The notes under the pieces were generated by a model. That model did not search any database and was not told where the DNA came from. It was given only the letters and a program-made list of their open reading frames with translations. The position numbers and the translations under genes are program-made. From Ichthyophis bannanicus (taxonomy: Eukaryota > Chordata > Amphibia > Gymnophiona > Ichthyophiidae), in the NCBI GenBank assembly GCA_033557465.1, contig CM066031.1:1671276800-1671340799 (forward strand): a stretch of 64,000 nucleotides of DNA, given 5' to 3'. Below, piece by piece: positions 21,370-31,489 of this stretch. Position 1 is the stretch's first letter; every line of letters begins with the position of its first letter.

Positions 21370-23461
21370 TCCACCATTCCAGGAAGGTTATGTCATTTTG
21401 CTCCCAGATGGGAGCAGATAACAGCAGAAGAATGGACTCTCTCCACTGTAAAGGAGGGGTACAAGCTTCATTTCCTCAGCATGCCCCCTCCTACAGTGCT
21501 AAGAGGGTTCAATTCTCAGACTTCACTCGAGGATCAGTTAGGTCAAGAGGTCAATTTACTTCTTGCCCATGGGGCAATAGAAGATGTACCCATTTCCCAA
21601 CAGGGTACAGGGTTTTACTCCCCCTATTTCCTAATTCCAAAGAAAACAGGGGGACACAGACCCATTTTAGACCTCAGAGAATTGAACAAATTCCTGTTCA
21701 AAGAGAAGTTGAAAATGATTTCTCTAGGAACTCTTCTGCCATACCTTCAGAGTCAGGATTGGCTTTGTTCTCTAGATCTCAAGGCTGAGTACACCCATGT
21801 TCTCATCCATCCAACTCACCGAAGATTCCTTCGGTTTCTATTTCAGGGGAAGCACTACCAGTACAGGGTTCTTCCTTTTGGCCTGGCCTCAGCACCAAGG
21901 GTATTTACGAAATGCATGGCTGTAGTGGCAGCATTTCTTTGCACTCTAGGAATATTCGTCTTCCCCTACTTAGACGACTGGCTCATTCAAGCCCCATCAG
22001 AATCAGAGGCCAGAATTTCTCTATCTTGCACAATGCGTATACTTCAGTATTTGGGCCTGGTCATAAACATCCCAAAATCCAACCTAACTCCCATTCAGTC
22101 TCTAGAGTTTATAGGAGCTTTGCTGGATACCAGGAAAGCAAGGGCCTATTTTCCACAGCCCCACTGCCTTCGCATTGTGCAGTTAGCTTCCCAAGCAGTG
22201 TTAAAAACTCATCTCACTGCTCGGAAAATGTTACAATTGCTAGGTCACATGCCATCTACCGTGCAAGTGGTTCCCTATGCTCGCCTCCATATGAGAAAAA
22301 ATCAAAAACTTCAAAGATGTGATGACACCAAATGACATCAATAGTAAAAAGTCAAAACATGAAAAGGTGGCCCGAGAAACAGCTATCCAGAAACCCCAAA
22401 ACAAAACTCAAAAACCAAAAACACACAAAAGGTAACTTATTTTATTTTTATTGTCGGAAGCCACCGGCAAGAGATGGGGAGGAGGAAAAGCTCCCCACTC
22501 GCCTCCATATGAGAGCAGCCCAATGGACTCTATCCACTCAGTGGACTCAAGCATCAGGCTGCCTATCAGACAAAATAGCAAACTCAAGATGCCTTATTTT
22601 GTCCCTACAATGGTGGCAATCAACCCAAAACCTGTTGGTGGGGTCCCCTTTCCAGCAGCCCCCACCCCAGGTCACTCTAACAACAGATGCCTCACAGGTG
22701 GGTTGGGGAGCTCACCTGCAAGATCTCTCTACCCAAGGCATCTGGACTCCACACTTCAATCTCCACACATCAATCTCTTGGAACTCAGAGCAATCTTCCT
22801 TGCTCTTCGAGTGTTCCACACCCAGCTGAGCTACAAGACAGTCCTAATTCAGACGGACAATCAAGTAGCTATGTTCTATCTGAACAAGCAGGGAGGAACA
22901 GGCTCTCTGTCGCTTTGCAACGAAGCTTTGCGACTATGGGCCCTCGCCAGAGAGCATCAGATTCATCTCCTTGCGGTGTATCTGCCAAGCATTCAAAACT
23001 CCTGGGCAGACAGACTCAGTCGAGTTCTGCTTCCACACGAGTGGTCTCTTCGTGCGGACCAGGTAGCAAAGATTTTTCAAATTTGGGGAACTCCGGACAT
23101 AGACCTCTTTGCAAATCCGTTGAATGCCAAACTTCCCCGATTCTGTTCCAGAATTCCGGCTCAGGGTTCTCAGGCCAGGGATGCTTTCCTCCTCCATTGG
23201 GGTCAGGACTTCCTATATGCCTTTCCACCCATTCTCCTAATTCCCAAAACCCTATTCAAGCTTCAGAGAGACAGAGGCCATATGATTCTCATAGCTCCAC
23301 ATTGGCCACGGCAAGTGTGGTACCCTCTGCTCCTACATCTCTCTCAAGCTCCATCTCTGGAGCTAGGATCTGCTCCAGATCTCCTGTCTCAGGAGGACGG
23401 GATGTTGTGGCATCCCGATCCCCACTCTCTGCATCTCAGGGTCTGGTTGCTGAGAGCCTAG
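21370..23461 (+). pseudogene. DIRS copy 4 reverse transcriptase/RNase H, interrupted
   Basis: The frame is open from before gag ends (21097) to 22335. Conserved sequence starts at IPGRLCHFAPRWEQI (near 21380) and continues with FYSPYFLIPKKTGGHRPILD, motif A SLDLKAEYTHVLIHP (relatives have KDAY), YRVLPFGLASAPRVFTKC, the catalytic FPYLDDWLIQA, FIGALLDTRKARA and LLGHMPSTVQVVPYARLHMR. A 202-bp insertion then breaks it (22296-22497). After it, RNase H continues in frame 22451-23461: the first catalytic-type Asp in LTTDASQVGWGAH is just upstream in the overlapping frame, with DNQVAMFYLNKQGGTGS, DRLSRVLLPHEWS and KLQRDRGHMILIAPHWPRQ downstream. The remaining sequence is nearly free of stops, so the insert is the main lesion. 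Confidence 0.85.
22296..22497. mobile_element. 202-bp insert with 16-base target duplication
   Basis: The DIRS reverse transcriptase is cut at ctcgcctccatatgag, which appears perfectly on both sides (22280-22295 and 22498-22513). The insert starts aaaaaatcaaaaacttc, is A-rich to about 22440, contains ttattttatttttattg and ends in a GC-richer ggaggaggaaaagctcccc. A 16-base duplication suggests LINE-type target-primed insertion, but I recognise no known SINE head or tail in either orientation. Confidence 0.75.
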
Positions 23462-23469
23462 ACCTTGTA

Positions 23470-24399
23470 ATGCAGCGAGGGCTGATGAAAGCCCAGAGGA
23501 GAAAAAAGAAGCTGTTTTTCAGAGGAAAAAAAGATGTGCACAAGTTGCAATATTCGCAGGAACCAACTAGAGGGAGCAGGAGAGCATTCAGAGAGACTGA
23601 AGGGCCACGCCCAGTTGGTCACGAGGAACTGACAACCAGCTCCCAATCCTCAAAGGCAGGAGTGCTTTATAAGGGGAGAGTGGAAGACTGGAAGAGGGAG
23701 AGGGAGAGGTTGAAGTGGAAGCCTGATTCCTCCGGAGCTAGAGGATCACCAGGAGTGAGAGGTGACTCACCAGGAGCTGAGGAAGGACCTAAGGAGGGAC
23801 CAGCTCAAGCTAGAGAGAGAGCTGTTTGCCCGAAGAGGCAAAAGCCCTGCACTAGTTGCAAGCAGAAGCCAAAGGAGAATCAGCTGGGGAAGCTAAGCCA
23901 CGCTGAGCAGGAAAGCCAGGAGCTGGGCTTATGCAGAAGCAGGCGCTTACCAGGAGCATGGGTTCAAAGGCTGCAAGGTAAACCAAACTTTCAAAGAAAA
24001 GGATTTCATCAAGCTGCTGACTGTGAGAGGCAAGCAATTGAAGAAAGCCATTTACCTGCTTGTTGCTGCAATACAAGGTATGAGAAATATATGCCTATGA
24101 AGAAAGCTATAAATGTTAAAGACTATGGTAAAGCTGCTATAAAACCTCTAAGAAGAGAGAACACATTTAATCCTAATACAGCACGTGGCCGACGCCCTAG
24201 GCTAGGCCAAGGACATTGGCAAGTACTGCAAGAGATATACAAAACCCCTGGAGGTGTTTCCCAAGAAACTAGGGATACAGAGTCAGACATAACTGATTAT
24301 GAGCCAATGCAAGTGGAACTGGCAGGAGAATTATCAGACCAGGAAATGGATTGTACTCTCTGTGTGTCTGGTAGCATAGAGTCTTTGCCAGACTTGTGA
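23470..24399 (+). other. Open frame inside the LTR-like insert (uncertain)
   Basis: An open frame continues by read-through from the DIRS frame above (opening at 22687) and stays open to TGA at 24397. The first in-insert ATG is near 23485, giving about 305 codons. The product is Lys/Arg/Glu-rich, with a Cys pair (CPKRQKPCTSC), a CCC patch (HLPACCCNTRY) and an acidic C-terminus (DYEPMQVELAGELSDQEMD). I recognise no domain. It may be chance openness in purine-rich DNA, or an LTR-encoded accessory frame. Confidence 0.35.
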
Positions 24400-24742
24400 A
24401 TTGCTTGAATTGCTAACCGAGCATTCTTTAATTTATTTATTTTATTTATTTATTTAGTAAACATTTGTATACCGCCGCTTCCTACGATCAGCCGCGGTTA
24501 CTTTACAGAATCATCATGTATCGTACAATACAATGAATTTTTAGAGTACAATTTTGATTTTGGCAACGATTTGCATATCACACGAAATAGAGACTATTCA
24601 TAATTTTAAATAAACATTCGATTCAAGGGTACGAGGGTGGGGGATACAATATACATAAATACATGATTACCTATCGGTCGTCAAATGCTTCATTTGTTCC
24701 AAGTGTCATTAGAAGATAACTGGTTGTGGTAAGGTGCTGCAA

Positions 24743-26090
24743 TTAGGTTGGGTTGTAGAATGTCTGAAATAAATGCGTTTTGAGGTTCCTTCTGAATTCA
24801 ATAAGGCTATTTGTCATTCGGAGCTCAGGAGGGAGCTGGTTCCAGTGGATCGGTGCTACATAGGTGAATGCTCTGTTGCTCGTTTCTGTTTTAACAGATC
24901 TCATGCTGGTAGGGACACAGAGCGTGTTAAGATGTATGGTTCTTCTGTTCCTGTTGTGTGTTTGCTTAGTGATTAGGTTGTCAAGGTATGAGGGAGCAAT
25001 ATTGTGTATGAGTTTAAACGTTGTTATGAGTATTTTGTAGATGATGCGGGCGGCTACTGGGAGCCAATGTAGTTCCATAAGCACTGGCGTTATGTGGTCC
25101 GTGACGTTTTTTTCCATGATGATTCTTGCAGCAACATTTTGGGCCATTTGTAAGATATTTAGGGTGTTCTTCGGGAGACCTTGTAAAATGGCGTTGCAGT
25201 AGTCCAGGTGAGGAATGATTAGCGCTTGAGCGACAGTCCTGAAGTCTGATTTTTCTAGGATACTGCGAAGTGGTTGTAGAACTTTCAATTTGTAAAATAT
25301 GGCTCGGTTGACTGTTCGGAGATGTTTATCCATCTTAAGGTTGTTGTCTATTAGGACCCCTAGGTATTTTATTGCAGGCTTTGCATGGTAAATGTTTTTG
25401 TTGAGGGTTACTGTAGTGGGTGGGTCGAAATTCGTTTTTTTGGAGATAAACATGACCTCTGTTTTCTTGTGGTTTATTGACATGTTGTTTTGTTGAAGCC
25501 ATGTTTGTAACATGTCAAGGCATTTTTCTAGGGGAGTGAAATCCGGCTGTGCTGCGTTTAGGCGTGTGTACAGCATCACATCGTCAGCATAGATGTGGTA
25601 GTTGATGTTGCACCTCTGAAAGATTTCACAGATTGGTTTTATGTACAGGTTGAAAAGTAGTGATGACAAGGCAGATCCTTGCGGGATGCCCTGTGTTTGG
25701 GGGAAGGCATCAGCTTTATCGTTGTTGAATAGGACTTGTTGCATCCTGTTGGAGATGTATGATGCAAACCATTTTAGGGGGGTCCCTGTTATACCTATTG
25801 ATGATAGTCGTTTTAAGAGGGTGCTGTGATGTACTGTATCAAATGCTGCCGAGATGTCTATAAATACAAGTATGAACATGTCCTGTTTGTTCTCAAGGCC
25901 CCTGAGGAGGTTGTCGAGGAGTGCTAGCAGAAGGGTTTCTACTCCGTGATGTTGGCGGAAACCATATTGATGCATGTCTAGGGCTTTCCTATCGTCAATG
26001 TGATCTTGCAGCTGCTGCTGCACCGCTTTTTCAATGGTTTTTGCTAAGAAAGATATACTCGATATTGGCCTGTATGACGCGGGTCGCTTT
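24743..26090 (-). pseudogene. L2 reverse transcriptase, 426-codon open frame
   Basis: A clean open frame from 26023 (and upstream to about 26085 without ATG) down to 24743. It carries HQYGFRQHHGVETLLLALL, motif A FIDISAAFDTVHHSTLLKRL, GIPQGSALSSLLFNLYI, the catalytic HIYADDVMLYT, INHKKTEVMFI, KYLGVLIDNNLKM and the L2-clade C-terminal HWLPVAARIIYKILITTFKL. It ends in the WNQLPPELR..FRRNLKTHLF block. All catalytic residues are present. It is a pseudogene only because of the single upstream frameshift and the 5' truncation. Confidence 0.85.
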
Positions 26091-27500
26091 TGTTGAGCGA
26101 TCTGTTCTTTAAGATGGGCCTAATGAGTGATCTCTTGAGATAGGCAGGCATTTCACCTTGATGAAGTGATTGATTGACAATGTGGGTGATAGGATTTGAT
26201 ATTTCATTTTTGGTTGCTTTTATCCATGCTGCAGGGCATGGGTCAAGAGGGGAGGTGGTGGATTTTAAATTGGTTATAATGTTTATGACCTGTTTTTTGT
26301 TTAATTGGTGGAAAGTGTTCCATTCTGCAGCCGATTCCTTATGAGGGACCGTGTTGGCTTCATGAGAGGTGAGTGCTAAAGACATCCTGTGATCCGTGAC
26401 TGTGGGTACTTGTGGATTAAGTTTCTTGGCGTAGTGGTCTGCAAGCATCTGGGAACTGATTTCGTCGGTCCAACCGGTGTCTTGGAGGGTTTTGGTGAGA
26501 GATTTGACAATCTCAAATAGTTCTCTGGGTCTGTTGATGGCTTTATTAAGTAGTTTAGTGTGGTGATTCTTTTTTGCCTGGTTGACCTCATTCTTGTATT
26601 CCATGAGTAGTGTTAGGTACAGTCGTTTGCATTCCTGGGTTTGCGCTTTCCTCCATTTTTTCTCTAACTTGCGTAGTTCCCTCTTCATCTTGCATAATGT
26701 AGGGGAATACCAGGGTTCAGATCTTGTTCTTGTTGGTGCGTTTGTGGTTTTCCAGTTTGGACTTGCTGCTGCTTCGATCCTTGAGTTCCATGTGTCTACA
26801 AGCTTGTCTAGGTCCGTGAGAGTGTAATCGAAGCCCGAGGATATAGATGCCACCAGTGTTTCACTGTTGAATTTTCGGAACTTCCTTTGTGGTATTTTTG
26901 TGTCGGCTTGGGGTTTCTCCTTTGTGGTTGGTATTTGGATTTCCAGTTCAATTAGGTAGTAGTCAGACCAGGGGACTTGTGTTACTCGGGTTTTAGGTTG
27001 TTGCATTTCATTCAGTTTAGTGTTGGATGATATGAACACTAGATCTAGGGTGTTGCCTTTGATATGAGTGGCTTCCTGAATGATTTGGTTGAATCCGAGC
27101 TGGTCCATTGCTTCAAGGAAGGTATCGGCCTGGCTGCGCGGTATGGAGGGAAGGTTCAGGTCTCCCAGGATAATTCGCTGTTTCTTTGGTGCAGAGGTTG
27201 AGATAGTTTCAAGTGCAGTGGCCAGGTTGTCGTGCTGGGGTGTGGGGGGTCTGTAGATTAAGCATATTGCTAATGTTTTGTTCTCAATCCTAAGTATATC
27301 TATGCCCTCAGAAGGAGCTAGGGATGCGTTCGTTAAAAGAAGGGAGGATCTGGCGAGGATTAGGACTCCCCCACCTCTTCTGTTAGGACGTGGGCAGTTG
27401 AAGATAGTGTAGTCAGGTTGCGTGAGTTGGTTTACTATTACTGGATCAGTGTCTGTGAGCCATGTTTCGGTGATGCATAGAATATCAGGTTTGTTGTCAG
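26044..27500 (-). pseudogene. L2 endonuclease and linker region
   Basis: The minus-strand frame from the 5' truncation point down to 26044 is open. It begins in the endonuclease with a CITETWLTDTDP block (near 27480), RRGGGVLILARSS, then YRPPTPQHDN, ILGDLNLPS and NTLDLVFISSNTK with an SDYYLIELEI motif (relatives have SDHxxV). The linker contains WYSPTLCKMKRELRKLEKKW. The frame runs out as RPI-type sequence is reached near 26080, where the reading moves one base into the reverse transcriptase frame. The truncation removes only the first part of the endonuclease. Confidence 0.8.
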
Positions 27501-27812
27501 TTTAATTGACTAAGCACTGCTATTCCTGTGAAGTTCAACAGTTTTGATTTAAACCTGAGTTTTCTTTCTTACCTGAATTAAGGACATTTACTTTGAGTTG
27601 TAACCCAACAATTGGAACCACTGTGTAAAGGGAATAAAAGACTTCTTTTTCCCACCACTCTGCTTTAATGGTTTCTTTAAAGATTGGAGCTAAAAACTAC
27701 AAGGACCAAGTGCCTTTTGGCCCTTAAAAGACTCTCCTATCTTAATATTAAAATTTTTATGTCCCACCTGCCCTGGCGTCCACTGGCCACCAGGGAGGCG
27801 TGCCGACAACCT

Positions 27813-28776
27813 TCATGGTCTTAACCTGTCTCGACAAGTGAAAGATATCCTTTATGCTTCTAGGAAGCCTTCCACAAGATTCTCTTATGCTTTCAAGTGG
27901 AAGAGGTTTTCCATATGGTGTTCGCAGAAGGGTCTTGACCCCCTGGCGATACCTCTGGAATCATTAGAGTGTCTCCTTCATTTTTCTAATGCAGGGCTTA
28001 AGACTAACTCAGTAAGAGTCCATTTAAGTGCTATTTCAGCTTTTTTCAAGCCTTTAAATGGACAACCTATTTCCTCTCATCCTCTCATAGTGAGATTTAT
28101 GAGGGGCTTTCTTTTAACTAAGCCTCCCATTAAGCCACCACCTTGTGGAATGGGACATAAATCTGGTTCTTGGACAGCTCATGAAGCCGCCTTTTGAACC
28201 TCTAGCTACTACCTCCTTGAAATTCCTTTCCTGGAAGGTTGTCTTTCTCATTGCAATCACATCAGAACGTCGCATTAGTGAGTTGCAAGCATTAGTGGCT
28301 AATCCTCCTTATACGAGGTTCCATCATGATAAGGTAGTCCTTAGGACTCGTCCACACTTTATGCCAAAGCTGGTCTCACCTTTTCATTTAAACCAAGCGT
28401 TTACCTGCCTGTATTTTTTCCAAGGCCTCATGCTTCAAATGCAGAAAGGAATCTTCATACTTTGGACTGTAAAAGAGCACTTGCTTTTTACTTACAAAGG
28501 ACACAGCAACATAGAAAGTCCTCTCAACTCTTTGTTGCTTTTGATCCTTCTCATCTGGGACTTCCAGTCTCCAAGAGAACATTGTCCAATTGGATTGCAC
28601 AGTGTATTTCTTTTACCTATCAGAGTAAGAACCTTTCTCTGGAAAGCCATGTCACAGCTCACAATGTGAGAGCCATGGCAGCCTCAATGGCTCATTTACA
28701 CTCTGTGTCTATCGACGACATCTGTCGAGCAGCTACTTGGCCTTGGTTCATACCTTCACAGCCCATTACTGCTTAG
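27813..28776 (+). pseudogene. DIRS copy 4 tyrosine recombinase (frameshifted)
   Basis: It resumes after the LTR-like insert with KDILYASRKPSTRFSYAFKW (27838), LKTNSVRVHLSAISAFFKPL and RFMRGFLLTKPPIKPPP. A frameshift near 28150 leads to KPPFEPLATTSLKFLSWKV and the first catalytic Arg region (SERRISELQAL). A second, near 28405, returns to the frame with HTLDCKRALAFYLQRTQ, LPVSKRTLSNWIAQC and the H-x-x-R box AHNVRAMAASMAHL. A one-base change near the end puts the C-terminal AHYCL Tyr block out of frame, giving a stop at 28774. It is inactive. Confidence 0.8.
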
Positions 28777-28956
28777 ACAAGGACTCCCGCTGGGATGCCT
28801 TGTTTGGTCAGGCTGTTCTACAAAACCTGTTCCATACTTAATCAACTCCTACCCACCATTCCTGGTAGGATGCCAGAGATCCATGGGGGGAAGTGGAACC
28901 CTTTCACAGGGACACACAACTTCTGGGGTCTCTCCCTGGCATCTGTAGCTAGGGAG

Positions 28957-29060
28957 TCCCCATATGTGAAGACTACATTCCTGCTTGTTCCTGGAAATAG
29001 CATAGTTACTCACCTGTAACAGGTGATCTCCGGGAACAACAGGAATTTAGTCTTCACAAC
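28957..29060 (+). repeat. Internal complementary region, DIRS copy 4
   Basis: Reverse complement of the left end (19118-19160) joined to the reverse complement of the right end (29275-29330). The palindrome cacctgtaacaggtg is at 29011-29025. Confidence 0.8.
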
Positions 29061-29096
29061 CCACCCACCTCCCTTAGGAATTGTATCTCTCTTTTC

Positions 29097-29124
29097 TTTT
29101 CTTTCCCTCTCTCTCTCTCTCTCT
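29097..29124 (+). repeat. (CT)n microsatellite
   Basis: A tct run of about 24 bases in the DIRS 3' untranslated region. A shorter, interrupted one is at the same place in copy 5 (34725-34750). Confidence 0.85.
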
Positions 29125-29144
29125 CTTTGTCTCAGCTTTAACAC

Positions 29145-29330
29145 TCAACTGGAGAGAGGCAGTTGGGAAAGGCGGGAAGGCAGCACGCAGGTGCTGTGGG
29201 ATGCTCCCAAAAGCTTTCTAATTGGATGCTGGGGAGCGTTCCCACGCAGGCTCCGTCGGTACCGACGATACCCATATGTGAAGACTAAATTCCTGCTGTT
29301 TCCGGAGATCACCTGTTACAGGTGAGTAAC
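29145..29330 (+). repeat. Right inverted terminal repeat, DIRS copy 4
   Basis: Inverted partner of 19118-19270, with aaagctttctaattggatgc, cgtcggtaccgacgatac and the palindrome cacctgttacaggtg (29310-29324). It ends gtgagtaactatgct directly against copy 5. Confidence 0.8.
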
Positions 29331-29334
29331 TATG

Positions 29335-29470
29335 CTTTCACACATGGGTATCGTCGGTACCAACGGAGCCCGTGCGGGAACGCTCCCCAGCATCCAACAG
29401 GAGAGCTTTTGGGAGAATCCCACTGTGCCTGTGTTGCTGTCTTCCCGCCTTTCCAACTCTCCCTCTTCAG
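29335..29470 (+). repeat. Left inverted terminal repeat, DIRS copy 5 (outer tip missing)
   Basis: It begins at tttcacacatgggtatcgtc, so the ctccaggaacaagcagg tip found in copies 4 and 6 is absent. The rest matches copy 4 and is mirrored at 34780-34900. Confidence 0.8.
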
Positions 29471-29696
29471 TTTTTCGTTTTGTGCGGAGCCGACAGGCAG
29501 CAAACCCTGTCACCGCAGAAAATTTCCTTTTTGTGGTCGCGTCTGCCTTCACCGTCGATGCCTGTACCGGTACCACAGGTCTTTTCTTCATTTTCTTCCT
29601 TCTTTTCTAAGAAAAAAGAAAAAAGAATCCTCCTTTTTCGAGGGTCTGTCCCTGCTGGGTGCCAGGTGCATTTTGGGCACTAGGCCCTCTTCTAAA

Positions 29697-31450
29697 ATGG
29701 AGAAACCAACTAGTGGTTTCAAAAAATGTTCAAAGTGTAGAGGTACAATTTCCACTACCGACACCCATGACTGGTGTCTTAAATGTTTAGGTCCTGACCA
29801 TTTACCATCGGAGTGTCTCCTCTGTAGAAAGATGACCAAGAGAGGCCTGCAGAACAGAGCTGCAAAACTCGGCACCCTCTTTTCTGCAGATGCGATGTCT
29901 GTCGCATCAGCGTCTTACAGGGCTTCATCTTCCTCCCATGGATCTCAGGTAACTAAACCCAGTTCTTCCAAGACTGTCCGGTCCTCAAAGGGTAGATCTC
30001 CTTCGAAGCATCGAGATGCTACTAGCGTTACTTTTGAGGAAAACATACCGGTAAAACAGCCCTGGCGAGATGCCCTGGCCTCCAAAGCACTAACGGGGCT
30101 CCAGGATGCCATGTTCTGGTGTCATAGCCGCTTCCTCCGGTACTGACATCCAGGCATTGGCAGGGGCTATGGATCAATGAATCCTAGCCATTGAACGCAG
30201 TCTAACGGCTCTCTTAGTAGCTTCGGTACCGCCAAGACCTCTTCAGACGGTTCCGCAGTCATCGGTACTGATACTGGTACCGACTGCACCTGCTTTAACT
30301 GATATGCTTCCCCCCCCATGCCGGCTCTTGAATCAATATCTGGCATCGAGAGCTCAGTATCGAGACAGTCCAATGCCGACTTAGATTGATACCGGCACTG
30401 AGCAATGCAAGAACACCCGGCACGCAGATATTTTGAGTCCTCCGATTCCAATGACTCTGATGACTCTACTGGTACCGGGGTGATTCTACCAGAGGATCCA
30501 TCTCCTTCTCCTCAACGCAGGATGTCTCCTCCAGAGGACATGTCTTTTCAGGATTTCATACGTGATGTAGCCCAAGGACTTTCAATCACGGTGACTCCTG
30601 AGAAGGAACCGAGAGTAGAAGAATTAGAAATTCTTCAATATCCAGCAGTTCCTAAAGAAGAAGCTACCCTTCCCATTCACCGAATCTTGCATGATCTCAT
30701 GTTAAGGATGTGGGAAGCTCCTTTAACAGTGTCTCCACACTCTCGGAGACTCAATACCATGTACCGAGTTCCACAATGCCCTGGTTTTCAGAGGACACAA
30801 TTACCACACCATTCAATGGAGGTGGAATCGGCGATTCATAGGATCAAGAGTGCTAAAACACATTCTTCCAATCCTCCAGGCCAGGAAGCGAGGACATTTG
30901 ATGCCTTCGGGCGTCGATGCTTTCAGTCCTCGATGTTATTAGCCAGGATCAGCTCTTACATTCTCTACATGGGAATGTTTCTCAAAGAGGTTACAAGGGA
31001 TCTAGAGCTTATGGCTCCACTTCTCCCTGATGATAAAAGGAAATACTTCCTCACCCTGGTCAAACATGCCTAGAATGTGTCTAAGTTCATGAATCGTGCA
31101 GCCTTTGATTGCTTTGAGTGCATTAGCAGAACCTCTGCTATTTCCATCGGTGCACGTCGCATTGCCTGGCTTCAGGTATCAGATTTAGAACAATGGGTGC
31201 AAGATAAGGTGGGGAACATTCCTTGCACAGGAGAAAATCTCTTTGTCAAGGATTGGCAAGACAAGGCTAATCAGATTGAATCTGAAAATACAACCTTGAA
31301 CAGATTATCAAAGGTTACAGCCAACCCAGCAAAGAAAAAGACAACTAAGAAACCCTTTTTCAACAAGAAAAAGAAATTCTACCCATCTTACACCCAAGCT
31401 GTCCACTGTCCAGTTCATGCTCCCCAGAAGGGGCAACAACAGCCCAGATA
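29697..31450 (+). pseudogene. DIRS copy 5 gag-like gene (broken)
   Basis: The ATG at 29697 opens MEKPTSGFKKCSKCRGTIST with the same Cys/His knuckle as copy 4 (TDTHDWCLKCLGPDH, CLLC). Relative to copy 4, the region corresponding to its residues 140-165 is deleted or shifted near 30110, and a stop follows at 30144. The downstream part is open from 30405 with the acidic SSDSNDSDDSTGTG block, MSPPEDMSFQDFIRDVAQGL, EVESAIHRIKSAKTHSSN and FGRRCFQSSMLLARISSYIL. A TAG at 31071-31073 (relatives have Gln) splits it from FDCFECISRTSAISIGARRI, and a further TAG ends it at 31449. Confidence 0.8.
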
Positions 31451-31489
31451 GCAAAGGAAGGCACATGTCCCAAGAGCTCAACCAACTCA

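Larger units (their letters stand above)
24434..27500 (-). mobile_element. L2-clade LINE, 5'-truncated, near-intact
   Basis: This minus-strand non-LTR retrotransposon is about 3.07 kb and is flanked by ttta-att duplications (24427-24433 and 27501-27507). The 5' end (27500) falls inside the endonuclease; the 3' end (24434) is a (taaa)n-type tail preceded by a stem-like cgcggctgatcgtagg segment. It encodes an endonuclease and reverse transcriptase interrupted by a single frameshift near 26075-26090. It inserted into the LTR-like element, so it is younger than that element. Confidence 0.85.
23466..27808 (+). mobile_element. LTR-like insert (possible solo LTR) with an L2 inside
   Basis: The insert begins tgtaatgcag and ends ccgaca, so it has TG..CA ends. 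It is flanked by the 4-base duplication acct (23462-23465 and 27809-27812), as for gamma-type retroviral integration. Removing the L2 (24434-27500) leaves about 1.27 kb, with a TATA-like ttataa (23667) and a polyadenylation signal aataaa (27633). No reverse transcriptase or internal region is seen, so a solo LTR is the simplest reading. A 310-codon frame runs from 23470 to 24399. It separates DIRS copy 4 polymerase from its recombinase. Confidence 0.6.
19118..29330 (+). mobile_element. DIRS copy 4 (lineage B) with nested insertions
   Basis: This is a full-structure DIRS element: left terminal repeat (19118-19270), gag (19506-21368, intact), reverse transcriptase/RNase H (21370-23461), recombinase (27813-28776), internal complementary region (28957-29060) and right terminal repeat (29145-29330). 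Lineage B differs from A by the terminal palindrome cgtcggtaccgacg in place of gtcggcgccgac. It contains a 202-bp insert in the reverse transcriptase and an LTR-like element (with an L2 inside) between polymerase and recombinase. Without these, the element would be about 5.6 kb, like copy 5, which abuts its right end. Confidence 0.85.
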
